From assembly GCF_010974945.1 (NCBI RefSeq), contig NZ_JAAIVB010000048.1:1-64000 (forward strand): DNA of 64,000 bases, written 5' to 3'. Of the stretch, positions 16,871-25,786 are shown one piece after another. A model generated the notes under the pieces. That model was not told the origin of the DNA and ran no database searches. It saw nothing but the letters and a program-made list of their open reading frames with translations. Origin of the DNA: Noviherbaspirillum galbum. GTDB lineage: Bacteria > Pseudomonadota > Gammaproteobacteria > Burkholderiales > Burkholderiaceae_D. A program made the translations under genes and the position numbers. Positions within the stretch are counted from its first letter, which is position 1, and every line of letters starts with the position of its first letter.

Positions 16871-19560
16871 GATGCTGGATGAGTGGCATGCAGGAAGGCG
16901 TGGCGCTCCCGGACCGATCTCCGACCGGTCCGGCGGAGGCGACGCCTGAGGCCCGCGCGGATCGGCTGGAATCGCTGGAGAATTTCTGGGCACGGCCCGC
17001 CGACGAGCTGGCGGACCTTCTCGGCAGCGGCAAGGATGGCCTCAGCGGCGACGAAGCGCGGCGCAGGTTGCTCCGGGCGGGGCCGAACGACACCGGCACG
17101 GCACGCGTACCGGGGCTCGCCACGCTCGTGCTGCGCCATTTCAGCAACCCCTTGCTGCTGATTCTTCTGTTCGCCGCCGTCGTGTCGATGACGATGCGGG
17201 AGTGGACCGACGCGATCATCGTCATCCTCATCCTCGCGGCAAGCGCAGTGCTCAGCATCTACCAGGAACACCGCGCATCACAGGCAGTGGCACGTCTGCG
17301 GCGCAGGCTGACCGTCAGCTCGGTCGTCCTGCGCGACGGATCCGCATGCCAGCTTCCCGCGACGGAAATCGTTCCCGGGGACGTGATCCTGCTGTCGGCC
17401 GGTAACCAGATTCCCGCCGATGGCGTGGTGCTCGACGCCACGGACCTGTTCGTCGACCAGGCGCTGCTATCGGGCGAAACATGGCTGGCCGAAAAGCATC
17501 CCGGCGTGTCGCCGGCGCACGCGCCGCTCGCGAGCCGCGGCAATTGCGTATTCATGGGGACGTCGGTACGTAGCGGCACCGGCCGCATGCTAGCCGTCAA
17601 TACCGGCCGGCACACCGAGTTCGGCCTCATCGAAGGCCAGCTCGAACGGCAGGAACCCGAAACCGAGTTCGAGCGGGGGCTGCGGCGCTTCGGCGCCATG
17701 CTCATGCGCTTCATGTTCCTCATCGTGCTGGTGGTGCTGGGCATTAACATCCTCCTGCAGCGCGCGTCCGGCGACACGCTGCTGTTCGTCGTGGCACTGG
17801 CAGTCGGCCTCTCGCCCGAACTGCTTCCGGCCATCCTGACAGTGACGCTTGCGCACGGCAGCAAGGAAATGGCGCGCCAGGGTGTCATCGTCAAGCGGCT
17901 CAATGCCATCGAAAACCTTGGCAGCATGACCGTGCTGTGCACCGACAAGACCGGCACGCTTACCGCAGGCGCGCCCCGGCTGGATGCGGCCGTGGATGTC
18001 TCCGCGCGACCCGACGAAGAGCTCGGGCGGCTTGCGTTCCTGAATGCCAGCCTGCAGACCGGCCTGGCAAACGCGCTCGACCAGGCAATCCTGGCGAGTC
18101 CATCGCAACGGCTTGCGCCAGGAACCTGGCGCAAGCTGGATGAAATTCCCTATGACTTCCAGCGGCGCCGGCTGAGCGTGGTGGTGGCAGGTTCCGAAGG
18201 CGGCGAAAGCGCGCTCATGATCACCAAGGGGGCGTTCCAGAACGTCATGGACGTTTGTGCCAGCGCCTGGCAGGACGGCGCCGAGGTGCCGCTGGATGAG
18301 TCGATGCGCTCGCTCATGTCCGAGCGGTTCGCCGCGTGGAGCGCGCAAGGGTTCCGCGTGCTGGGGCTGGCCACGCGCCGCGTGGACCCGGGCATCCGCC
18401 ACAGCCCGGCCGATGAACGCAACCTCTGCCTGCGCGGCTTCCTGCTTTTCTTCGACCCGCCCGAGCCCGGCGTCAAGCCGACGCTGGCCAGCCTGCATCG
18501 TCTCGGCGTGACGTTGAAGATCATCACGGGAGACAACCTCGCCGTCGCCCGCCACGTGGCCGAGGCGGTCGGCATCGATGCTTCGCATGCCCTGACCGGC
18601 GAAGCGCTGTCGGCCATGAGCGACGACGCGCTCTGGCAGCGCGCGGCCGGCTGCAACCTCTTCGCCGAGGTGGATCCGAACCAGAAGGAAAGAATCGTGC
18701 GCGTGTTGCAGAAAGGCGGGCAGGTCGTTGGTTTCCTGGGCGACGGCATCAATGACGCGCCGGCCCTGCATGCCGCGGATGTCGGCATTTCCGTCGATCG
18801 CGCGGTTGACGTTGCGCGCGAAGCGGCCGACCTCGTGCTTCTCAAGCATGACTTGAAGCTGGTGCGGGCGGGCATCGACGAAGGCCGCCATACCTTTGCC
18901 AACACGCTGAAGTACATCTTCATTACGACCAGCGCCAACTTTGGCAACATGATCAGCATGGCCGTGGCCGCGCTCGCATTGCCATTCCTGCCGCTGCTCG
19001 CCAAGCAGATCCTGCTCAACAATTTTCTGTCCGACATCCCGGCCCTCGGAATCGCCGGCGACAACGTCGACCGCGAGTGGGACAGGACGCCGCATCGCTG
19101 GGACCTGAACATGATCCGCAGCTTCATGCTGTCATTCGGCCTCATCAGCACGGCGTTCGATCTCGTGACGTTCGGCGCGCTGCTCTGGCTGACGAGGAAC
19201 GTCGCCGCGATGGACGATCAGGCAGCGCTGTTCCGCACGGGTTGGTTCGTTGAATCGCTGCTGACGCAGCTGTTCATCCTGATGGTGATCCGGACCTACA
19301 AACCCATCCACCGCAGCCGTCCTGCCGGCTTCGTTGCCGGCGCGGTGCTGGCGATCGCCGGCCTCGCGCTGGCCTTGCCATACCTGCCTGTCGCCCAGCA
19401 GGCATTCAGCTTCGTGCCCCTGCCGTGGCACATGGTGGCTGCGATCCTGCTCATTACCGCCGCCTACATCATCGTTTCCGAATTGACGAAGCGGCATTTC
19501 TACCGGCGCTTCGGCTTTGGGATTCGCCGCAGGCGCGCCGTCAAAGGAGAAAGCGCATGA
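16867..19560 (+). CDS. mgtA: MgtA-type P-type ATPase, magnesium import
   Basis: An 897-residue P-type (class IIIB) ATPase. Key features are the N-terminal cation ATPase region, actuator motif L-S-G-E-T near 200, the membrane motif G-L-S-P-E-L-L-P (the MgtA group has GLTPEMLP), phosphorylation site D360 in DKTGTLT, K-G-A-F, T-G-D-N and G-D-G-I-N-D-A-P, and about ten membrane segments, the last set after 700. Expected role: Mg2+ uptake into the cytoplasm, driven by ATP. ATG 16867 overlaps the upstream stop; later ATGs at 16879 and 16888 are possible starts. It is followed with a 4-bp overlap by the APH/AAA gene. No mgtL-like leader or Mg2+ sensor element is evident. Confidence 0.93.
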   Translation: MRCWMSGMQEGVALPDRSPTGPAEATPEARADRLESLENFWARPADELADLLGSGKDGLSGDEARRRLLRAGPNDTGTARVPGLATLVLRHFSNPLLLILLFAAVVSMTMREWTDAIIVILILAASAVLSIYQEHRASQAVARLRRRLTVSSVVLRDGSACQLPATEIVPGDVILLSAGNQIPADGVVLDATDLFVDQALLSGETWLAEKHPGVSPAHAPLASRGNCVFMGTSVRSGTGRMLAVNTGRHTEFGLIEGQLERQEPETEFERGLRRFGAMLMRFMFLIVLVVLGINILLQRASGDTLLFVVALAVGLSPELLPAILTVTLAHGSKEMARQGVIVKRLNAIENLGSMTVLCTDKTGTLTAGAPRLDAAVDVSARPDEELGRLAFLNASLQTGLANALDQAILASPSQRLAPGTWRKLDEIPYDFQRRRLSVVVAGSEGGESALMITKGAFQNVMDVCASAWQDGAEVPLDESMRSLMSERFAAWSAQGFRVLGLATRRVDPGIRHSPADERNLCLRGFLLFFDPPEPGVKPTLASLHRLGVTLKIITGDNLAVARHVAEAVGIDASHALTGEALSAMSDDALWQRAAGCNLFAEVDPNQKERIVRVLQKGGQVVGFLGDGINDAPALHAADVGISVDRAVDVAREAADLVLLKHDLKLVRAGIDEGRHTFANTLKYIFITTSANFGNMISMAVAALALPFLPLLAKQILLNNFLSDIPALGIAGDNVDREWDRTPHRWDLNMIRSFMLSFGLISTAFDLVTFGALLWLTRNVAAMDDQAALFRTGWFVESLLTQLFILMVIRTYKPIHRSRPAGFVAGAVLAIAGLALALPYLPVAQQAFSFVPLPWHMVAAILLITAAYIIVSELTKRHFYRRFGFGIRRRRAVKGESA

Positions 19561-21182
19561 ACCGAAGCAATGACGACATCTTCCATCTGCAAGCGCAAGC
19601 GGACCTGATCGACGCCGTTGCGGCATCGCTCCGCCGTGAAGGCCATGCCGTCGCCGAGTTCGAAACCCACCTGTCCCGCATCCTGGTCGCCGGCGGACTG
19701 GCGTACAAGTTCAAGAAGGCGGTGCGATACGACTTCGTGGACTTCAGCACCCTCGAGGGCCGGCGCTTCTTTTGCCAGGAGGAAGTCAGGCTTAACAAGC
19801 GGCTTGCGCCGCGTCTCTACCTCGACGTGGTAGCCGTGTCCTTGGACGAGGACGGCGTGACGCTGGCCGGACAGGGCAGGCCGCTCGAGTACGCGGTGCG
19901 GATGCGCGCATTTGAGCAGCAAGCCATCTGGACAGGGCGGATTGCCGAAGCCGGCATCGCTGAATCCGAGATCGACCAGATCGCCGTGCTGCTGGCGCGC
20001 TTTCACGCTGCAGCGGCGCGCGCGCCGGAAGCCAGCGACTGGGGCAAGCCGGCGCAGATCGAATCGACCTCCGAGGAAAACCTTTCCACGCTGACCTCGC
20101 TGGCTGACGGGTCCGCGGAACGCGCAGACCAGCATCTCCCGCTTGACGAGTCCCAGCGCCGATTCTTTCAAGAAGCACTGGCCGATCTCGAGGATTGGGA
20201 AAGTGCGCAGCGGTCCGCGCTTCGACCCGCTTGGCTGGAACGCGCAAGGAACGGCATGGTGCGGGAATGCCATGGCGATTTGCATTGCGGGAACATCCTG
20301 ACGACCGCACATGGCATCGAAGTGTTCGACTGCGTCGAGTTTTCAGCGGAATTGCGCTGGATCGACGTGATGAACGACCTGGCCTTCCTTCTCATGGATC
20401 TCGCTTTTCTCGGCGCGCAACGCGTGGCCTTCCGCGTGCTCAACCGTTACCTCGAGGAAACCGGAGACTATGGCGGATTGCAGGTGCTTCACTACTACGT
20501 GGTTCAGCGCGCCGTCGTGCGCGCGAAGGTATCGATGCTGCGGGCAGCGCAAGGCTTGAACGACACCAACGGCAAGGCGTTGCGGCAGGGGCTTGCCTAC
20601 CTGGCATTCGCCCGCGGGCAAGTGCGCCGCGCCCGGCCAAGCCTGATGATCACCCACGGCTGCAGCGGCAGCGGCAAAACCACCTTCGCCCGCAACGCGG
20701 CGGCCTCCCTGGGAGCGATCCTGATCCGCTCCGACGTCGAGCGCAAGCGCTTGCACGGACTGCCCGCGAACTCCCACGCCGGCCCGCCCTCGCTTTATGA
20801 AAGGGATGCGACCTTGCGTACCTATGCCCGTCTCGCAGCGCTGGCGCGATCCTGCCTGGTCGCCGGCTATCCGGTGATCGTGGATGCCGCCTTTCTCGAA
20901 CGCTGGCAGCGGTCGGGCTTCCTGGCGCTTGCCGGCGAGCTGGAGCTTCCAGCGATCATGTTCGACATGTCGACCGATGCGGAAACCATGCGCGGGCGCT
21001 TGCGCGAGCGCGCCCGGCGGGGAAACGATGCGTCGGATGCCGGTATCGAGGTGCTGGACAGGCAGTTGGCGCATGCCGAGCCCGTCGATGCGTCCGAAGC
21101 GTTTCGGAGGATCGCGGTGGACACGAACGGCAGGAACCCCGCGGCAGCAATCGAAGAGGCGTACGCGACGGCTGTTCCGTGA
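19557..21182 (+). CDS. APH-like kinase fused to AAA P-loop kinase
   Basis: A 541-residue two-domain protein. Residues about 1-350 form an aminoglycoside-phosphotransferase-like kinase fold (catalytic loop C-H-G-D-L-H-C-G-N; following V-F-D-C-V-E-F in the metal-binding position). Residues about 360-530 form a small P-loop kinase with Walker A in H-G-C-S-G-S-G-K-T-T. This fusion family is often annotated as bifunctional aminoglycoside phosphotransferase/ATP-binding protein; its substrate is unknown and antibiotic resistance should not be assumed. ATG 19557 overlaps the mgtA stop (ATGA) and has AAGGAG upstream, so it is the third gene of the FNR-box unit. Confidence 0.88.
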   Translation: MNRSNDDIFHLQAQADLIDAVAASLRREGHAVAEFETHLSRILVAGGLAYKFKKAVRYDFVDFSTLEGRRFFCQEEVRLNKRLAPRLYLDVVAVSLDEDGVTLAGQGRPLEYAVRMRAFEQQAIWTGRIAEAGIAESEIDQIAVLLARFHAAAARAPEASDWGKPAQIESTSEENLSTLTSLADGSAERADQHLPLDESQRRFFQEALADLEDWESAQRSALRPAWLERARNGMVRECHGDLHCGNILTTAHGIEVFDCVEFSAELRWIDVMNDLAFLLMDLAFLGAQRVAFRVLNRYLEETGDYGGLQVLHYYVVQRAVVRAKVSMLRAAQGLNDTNGKALRQGLAYLAFARGQVRRARPSLMITHGCSGSGKTTFARNAAASLGAILIRSDVERKRLHGLPANSHAGPPSLYERDATLRTYARLAALARSCLVAGYPVIVDAAFLERWQRSGFLALAGELELPAIMFDMSTDAETMRGRLRERARRGNDASDAGIEVLDRQLAHAEPVDASEAFRRIAVDTNGRNPAAAIEEAYATAVP

Positions 21183-21366
21183 CAGGGCGCGGACACGCGG
21201 AATTTTGATCTGCGTCCTTCAATTTTCCGAAACCGCTGGCTATGCTTCTTCGCAAGTGAGGCCCGTTTCAGCGGCAGCCCGGCAAACAGACGCGCGCGGA
21301 TTCGTGCCGTGCGATGGACCTGCAGGCCGGCCCGGCACCTCAGGTTGAACAGACGAAAGGAAGCAC

Positions 21367-22257
21367 ATGAAAACCCCCACGCTTGCCTCCTCTCTGCTCC
21401 TTGCAGGCATGGCGGCCATCATTCCGCCTGCCAGCGGCCAGACCCTCAAGAAGATTGCCGACCGCAACAAGATCACGGTCGGGTACCGGGAATCTTCGGT
21501 CCCCTTCAGTTACGCGATCAGCCCACACAAGGCTGTCGGCTTCTCGGTCGACCTGACGGAAGCCATCGTCGCCGACGTGCGCAAGGCTACGAAGCGACCG
21601 AACCTCGAAAACGCTTACTTGCCCGTGACGCCGAAGAACCGCATTCCCATGCTCGTGGACGGCACTTACGACCTCGAGTGCGGCTCGACGACCAACACCG
21701 CCGAGCGGGGCAAGGAAGTAGCGTTCTCGGTCAGTTATTTTTACGCCGGCACCCGCCTGCTGGCCAGGAAGGCATCCGGCGTCAAGAATTATGCCGATCT
21801 CGCCGGCAAGGCGGTGGCGACCACCGCCGGCAGCACCAACGAGAAGGTCATCCGGAAATATGGCGCCGACCACAACCTCAACTTCGAGGTCGTGCCGGCC
21901 AAGGACTATGCCGAAGCCTTTCAGCTCGTGGACGGCGGCCGTGCCGCGGCGCTGGCCCTGGATGACGTTTTGCTCTATGGCCTGAGAGCCAACTCCGGAA
22001 ACCCGGACGCGTTCGACGTCGTGGGCGAGGCATTGCAGGTCGAACCTTATGGATGCATGGTGCGCAAGGACGATCCTGAATTCAAGAAGCTCGTCGATGG
22101 CACCATCACCCGGCTGATGAAGTCGGGCGAATTCGCGCGCATGTATGCAAGATGGTTCGAGTCGCCGATTCCGCCCAAGGGCGTGGTGCTTCACATGCCA
22201 ATGAACGAACAGCTCAAGGCGAACATCAAGGCGCGGAGCGACAAGCCCGCGATGTGA
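21367..22257 (+). CDS. Periplasmic amino-acid-type solute-binding protein
   Basis: A 296-residue SBP_bac_3-family protein with a signal peptide (cleavage probably after A-S-G-Q near residue 25). It resembles glutamate/aspartate-binding GltI proteins: I-T-V-G-Y-R-E-S-S-V-P-F-S-Y and C-G-S-T-T-N-T motifs. No permease or ATPase gene is nearby, so it is an orphan that may feed a distant transporter or act as a sensor ligand carrier. AAAGGAAGC precedes ATG 21367. The 184-bp leader has no FNR box. Confidence 0.9.
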   Translation: MKTPTLASSLLLAGMAAIIPPASGQTLKKIADRNKITVGYRESSVPFSYAISPHKAVGFSVDLTEAIVADVRKATKRPNLENAYLPVTPKNRIPMLVDGTYDLECGSTTNTAERGKEVAFSVSYFYAGTRLLARKASGVKNYADLAGKAVATTAGSTNEKVIRKYGADHNLNFEVVPAKDYAEAFQLVDGGRAAALALDDVLLYGLRANSGNPDAFDVVGEALQVEPYGCMVRKDDPEFKKLVDGTITRLMKSGEFARMYARWFESPIPPKGVVLHMPMNEQLKANIKARSDKPAM

Positions 22258-22326
22258 GCCGGGAAACGACGGGCGCCATGGCGCCGCGCCGCCTCGATGA
22301 ACAGGATGGAATGCGAAAGGACGCAC

Positions 22327-23052
22327 ATGAAAGTGGAAGACGTGATGACGCGGCATCTGGTCTGCGTCAAGGAAGGCGACCCGATCAGGAATGCGATCGA
22401 GCGCATGCTCCGCTACCGTATCAGCGGCTTGCCCGTGCTGAATGACGACGGCCGTCTCGTCGGCATCCTGACCGAAGGCGACCTGCTGCGGCGGACGGAA
22501 ACGGAGACCGAGCGCAAACGCCCGCGCTGGCTGGAATTCCTGCTTGGCCCGGACCGTCTCGCCAAGGAATATCAGCATACCCACGGCCGCCGCGTCGGCG
22601 AGGTCATGACGGCGCAGCCGGTCACGGTGACGCCGGACAAGCCGCTGGACGACGTGGTTCACCTCATGGAAAAGCACAGGATCAACCGCGTGCCGGTGGT
22701 GAAGGACGATCAGCTCGTCGGCATCGTCAGCCGCGCGAACCTGCTGCTCGCGCTGGACGCGGTATTGCGCGACGTGCCGCCCGGCGCGACGGGCGACGAC
22801 GACATCCGGCGCCAGTTGTGGCATGCGATGAAAGAGGCGAGCTGGCTGCCGCGGGGCGCGATCGACGTCCTGGTGCGCAACGGCGTGGTGTTCCTGAACG
22901 GCGTGCTGATGAGCGAGGAGGAGATCAAGGCCCTGAGCGTGATCGCCGAAAACATTCCTGGCGTGAAAGAGGTGCGCAACCGCGTGGTCTGGTGCGAACC
23001 GATGTCAGGCATGGTGTTCCAGTCCACGGAGACAAGCCAGGACACGGCATAG
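22327..23052 (+). CDS. CBS-CBS-BON domain protein
   Basis: A 241-residue cytoplasmic protein: two CBS domains (about 1-60 and 90-150; V-E-D-V-M-T-R, G-L-P-V-L-N-D-D-G-R-L-V-G-I, V-G-E-V-M-T and R-V-P-V-V) form a Bateman module that usually binds adenine nucleotides; a C-terminal BON domain (about 160-230) has G-V-V-F-L-N-G. ATG 22327 is preceded by AAAGGA. CBS-BON proteins occur in stress and low-oxygen gene sets with universal stress proteins, as here. Direct target unknown. Confidence 0.9.
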   Translation: MKVEDVMTRHLVCVKEGDPIRNAIERMLRYRISGLPVLNDDGRLVGILTEGDLLRRTETETERKRPRWLEFLLGPDRLAKEYQHTHGRRVGEVMTAQPVTVTPDKPLDDVVHLMEKHRINRVPVVKDDQLVGIVSRANLLLALDAVLRDVPPGATGDDDIRRQLWHAMKEASWLPRGAIDVLVRNGVVFLNGVLMSEEEIKALSVIAENIPGVKEVRNRVVWCEPMSGMVFQSTETSQDTA

Positions 23053-23093
23053 CCGCGCCCCGGCGCCGCCGTGTCATTCCAGGAGGTCGCGTC

Positions 23094-23444
23094 ATGAAGC
23101 GCAAGACAGGAATCCATCTTTCCTTGCTGCTGCGCCTTGCCGGAGCAGGCGTGGCGGCGGCAATGCTTGCGTCGGCGTCCGCCGCCGATGCTGGAGAACA
23201 CCCGTCGCGGACGGCCGCCGAGGGCAGGGACCTGGACCGCGGGCAGATATTGTATGAAAACCACTGCATGACCTGCCATACGCAGGACATGCACTGGCGA
23301 GAGCGGCGTCTCGTCACGGACATGGATTCGCTCCGCCACCAGGTCAGGCGTTGGCAGGACGTCGCGCGGGCGCGATGGCGCGAGGAAGACATTGAAGCTG
23401 TCGCCCGCTACCTGAATGCCATGTACTACAACTTCGACCGCTAG
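23094..23444 (+). CDS. Small periplasmic monohaem cytochrome c
   Basis: A 116-residue protein with a signal peptide (hydrophobic core about 8-27, A-S-A-A-D-A cleavage zone) and one haem motif C-M-T-C-H near residue 58. The rest is short and Met-poor after the haem site; a Met in V-T-D-M-D could be the sixth ligand. ATG 23094 has AGGAGG upstream. It could carry electrons in periplasmic respiration; the partner is unknown, but a cytochrome b gene lies at 45291 in the same regulon-like region. Confidence 0.88.
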   Translation: MKRKTGIHLSLLLRLAGAGVAAAMLASASAADAGEHPSRTAAEGRDLDRGQILYENHCMTCHTQDMHWRERRLVTDMDSLRHQVRRWQDVARARWREEDIEAVARYLNAMYYNFDR

Positions 23445-23472
23445 CAAGCAACGGCCGGCACAAGGAGCAGAC

Positions 23473-23901
23473 ATGGAGACTTCGCCCGGCATGCAGCATG
23501 CCACCCGGATGCCCCAGGCCTGGCTGGCCGACAGGCATCCGCAGCGGGACTGGCTCGATGACGACATTGCGGCCTATCTGTCGGTCGATGCGGCATCGAT
23601 CGACCGCAAGCTGTCGCGTCTCGACCGGGAGTGGAACGCCGACCGCGTGGCGGGCCTCGGCGCACCGCTGGCCATCCTGGCAAGCCTCGCGTTGAGCGCG
23701 CGTGGCAGCCGGCGCTGGCTGTTGCCCGGCGCATTGACCGCGGCGCTCATGCTGGCGCATGCCGTCTCCGGAAAGCCGGGCCTGGTGCGGCTGCGCCGTT
23801 TCGCCGGGCTGCGCACCGTCCACGAGGTCGAACGGTCGAGGATGGCGTTGCGTGCATTGCGCGGCGACCAGGAAGGCTACCAGTCGCGCACGATGAACTG
23901 A
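23473..23901 (+). CDS. Two-helix membrane protein, paralogue A
   Basis: A 142-residue protein with a charged N-terminal half (D-R-K-L-S-R-L-D-R-E-W), two hydrophobic segments at about 60-100 and a conserved tail L-R-R-F-A-G-L-R-T-V-H-E-V-E-R-S. It matches the DUF2892/YgaP-type membrane proteins in layout (W-L-L-P-G..H-A pattern), but I am not certain of the family. AAGGAG precedes ATG 23473. It is followed 32 bp later by a clear paralogue. Confidence 0.75.
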   Translation: METSPGMQHATRMPQAWLADRHPQRDWLDDDIAAYLSVDAASIDRKLSRLDREWNADRVAGLGAPLAILASLALSARGSRRWLLPGALTAALMLAHAVSGKPGLVRLRRFAGLRTVHEVERSRMALRALRGDQEGYQSRTMN

Positions 23902-23933
23902 GTTCCTGTTCGTTTCTTGGGAAGCGGGAAGAC

Positions 23934-24383
23934 ATGGCTGATTACTTTGCGGAAGCCGGCGGCTGGCAGACGAGCGCCGGCATCGATGCGGCGAGACGGC
24001 GGGACTGGCGGCAACGCGTGGCGGCGCTGCGCAATGACGACCGCGCGGCCATGATCGACCAGCGGCTCCGCGAGCTGGAGCATGAGTGGGATATCGAGCG
24101 CGCGCTCCAGTTCGGCTTTGCCGCGGCGGGCCTGTTCGGGCTGGCTTTCGTCGCGGGACGAAAGCCGCCCTGGCACCTGCTTGCGGCGGTGGTTCCCGCG
24201 GTCATGCTGGAAGGCGCCGTGCAGGGCTGGTCCCCTGCCCACGCTTGGTTGCGCCGCCTCGGGCTGCGTACCGCCCGCGAGATCGGCGATGAAAGATTTG
24301 CGCTCAAGGCGATGCGCGGCGACTTTGCCGGGATCGGCAGCCACCGCAATGAAGACGCGGTTCGGCTCGCCACGCTGCGGTAA
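23934..24383 (+). CDS. Two-helix membrane protein, paralogue B
   Basis: A 149-residue paralogue of the preceding gene: R-L-R-E-L-E-H-E-W-D-I-E-R, two hydrophobic stretches at about 58-95, Q-G-W-S-P-A-H and tail L-R-R-L-G-L-R-T-A-R-E-I with A-L-K-A-M-R-G-D-F. The ALRALRGD/ALKAMRGD endings align without gaps to paralogue A. The pattern fits the DUF2892-like family. Function unknown; in-line with cytochrome c and BON genes. Confidence 0.75.
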   Translation: MADYFAEAGGWQTSAGIDAARRRDWRQRVAALRNDDRAAMIDQRLRELEHEWDIERALQFGFAAAGLFGLAFVAGRKPPWHLLAAVVPAVMLEGAVQGWSPAHAWLRRLGLRTAREIGDERFALKAMRGDFAGIGSHRNEDAVRLATLR

Positions 24384-24469
24384 GGCGGCCGGCAAGACGG
24401 GCGTGGATAGAAACATGTGCTGAAGCGCGTGCCGAAACGCGCTGCAGGCACGAGTCACTGGAGGATGCG

Positions 24470-25123
24470 ATGAGGACCGATATTGAATTGCGTGAAGACG
24501 TCCAGGAGGAACTTGCCTGGGAACCGGCCATCGATGCGACGGCGGTGGGCGTGGAGGTCAAGGATGGCGTGGTTACCTTGTCCGGGCATCTCGACAGCTT
24601 TGCCGAGAAGGTGGCGGCGCAGCGCGCGGCGGAGCGCGTGCCCGGCGTGAAGGGCATCGCGGTGGAGATCGAGGTCCGCATCCCGGGGCAGGACGTGCGT
24701 TCCGACACCGACATCGCCACGGCCGCGACGACCGCGCTGGAGATGGATTCCATCCTGCCGGAGGGAGCGGTGACGGTGCTGGTGGAAGATGGCCGGCTGA
24801 CGCTGTCGGGCAAGGTGCAGTCCGACCACATGCGCATGGTCGCGGAACGCGACGTGCGCCACCTGCGCGGCGTGAAGGACGTGAAGAACGACATCACGGT
24901 GCATCCGACCGTTATGCCGGGCAACATCCGCGACCGCATCGAATCCGCGCTGCAGCGGCGAGCCCATGCCGAAGCCAAGGCCATCAACGTCATGGTGCAC
25001 GACGACGAGGTCACGCTCACAGGAACCGTGCCTTCGCTCGAGGAGAGGCGGGCGGTGGTTCATGCCGCGTGGCGCACGCCCGGCGTGACGAACGTAGTCA
25101 ACCATATCGTGATCGCGCCGTGA
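24470..25123 (+). CDS. Triple BON-domain protein (copy 1)
   Basis: A 217-residue protein made of three BON domains of about 70 residues, each with a G-V-V-T-L-S-G-type strand (G-V-V-T-L-S-G, G-R-L-T-L-S-G, D-E-V-T-L-T-G). No signal peptide: it starts MRTDIELRE, so it is probably cytoplasmic. It aligns without gaps over the full length to the protein at 44568-45221. GGAGG precedes ATG 24470. BON domains are thought to bind lipid or membranes; cytoplasmic triple-BON proteins are of unclear role. Confidence 0.9.
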   Translation: MRTDIELREDVQEELAWEPAIDATAVGVEVKDGVVTLSGHLDSFAEKVAAQRAAERVPGVKGIAVEIEVRIPGQDVRSDTDIATAATTALEMDSILPEGAVTVLVEDGRLTLSGKVQSDHMRMVAERDVRHLRGVKDVKNDITVHPTVMPGNIRDRIESALQRRAHAEAKAINVMVHDDEVTLTGTVPSLEERRAVVHAAWRTPGVTNVVNHIVIAP

Positions 25124-25224
25124 ACGCCTTGCAGGCAGACCGGCAGAGATGAATCCGGCGCCCGCGCTTGCGGGAAACGGGCGACCGATGGAAATCCCGC
25201 TTCATGTTTTACGAGAGACTGATC

Positions 25225-25674
25225 ATGGCAAACAATCTGACGCATTTCGATCCCTTCCGCGACCTGACGCGCAGCGACCCCTTCCGCAGCATGGAAAGCC
25301 TGATGAAGAACTTCGGGCTGCGATCCTTTTTCGGCGACATGGAGCCGGAGCCGCGCATACGGATCGACGTCACCGAAAACGAGCAGGAATACACCGTCAA
25401 GGCGGACATTCCTGGAGTGCGCAAGGAAGACATCGAGGTCGACATCAACAACAACGTGGTGAACATCTCCGCCGAGCTAAACCAGGAATCGGAAAAGAAG
25501 ACGGGCGAAAACACCGTGCGCAGCGAGCGTTACTACGGACGCCAGTACCGCAGCTTCACCCTGGCCCATGACATCGACGAGACGCAGGCCAAGGCAAGCT
25601 ACGAAAACGGGGTCCTGCAGCTGGTCTTGCCCAAGAAGGCCGGCGGAACGAACCGGAAGATCGCCATCCATTGA
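25225..25674 (+). CDS. Hsp20-family small heat-shock protein
   Basis: A 149-residue alpha-crystallin protein. The core domain is at about 45-135 (R-I-D-V-T-E-N, V-K-A-D-I-P-G-V, S-E-R-Y-Y-G, Y-E-N-G-V-L-Q-L-V-L-P-K) with an F-D-P-F-R-D-L N-terminus and a C-terminal N-R-K-I-A-I tail resembling the I-x-I anchor. It is an ATP-independent chaperone that holds unfolding proteins. ATG 25225 has a weak GAGA upstream; the in-frame ATG at 25204 has no better signal. Last gene of the plus-strand stress block, followed by a hairpin. Confidence 0.95.
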   Translation: MANNLTHFDPFRDLTRSDPFRSMESLMKNFGLRSFFGDMEPEPRIRIDVTENEQEYTVKADIPGVRKEDIEVDINNNVVNISAELNQESEKKTGENTVRSERYYGRQYRSFTLAHDIDETQAKASYENGVLQLVLPKKAGGTNRKIAIH

Positions 25675-25686
25675 GATCCGAAAAGC

Positions 25687-25709
25687 CCCCTCCCTTTCAA
25701 GGGGAGGGG
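25687..25709. terminator. GC-rich hairpin between convergent hsp20 and fnr genes
   Basis: CCCCTCCC (25687-25694) pairs with GGGAGGGG (25702-25709) around a 7-nt loop. No T-run follows on either strand, so it may be a transcript end stabiliser or a bidirectional terminator of low efficiency. Confidence 0.5.
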
Positions 25710-25786
25710 ACATGGCGGCGGGAACCTAAGCACACGTTGCGAAAATGTGGGCGCAATCAGCGCCGCGCCGGAATCCTGGCCGGGCA

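Noticed and set aside
19557-21182. Aminoglycoside resistance gene
   Set aside because: The APH fold occurs in many non-resistance kinases and here it is fused to a P-loop kinase and coupled to a magnesium ATPase.
21205-21224. TTGAT...TTCAA near 21205 as an FNR box for the solute-binding protein
   Set aside because: The half-sites are 8 nt apart instead of 4 and no -10 is spaced correctly.
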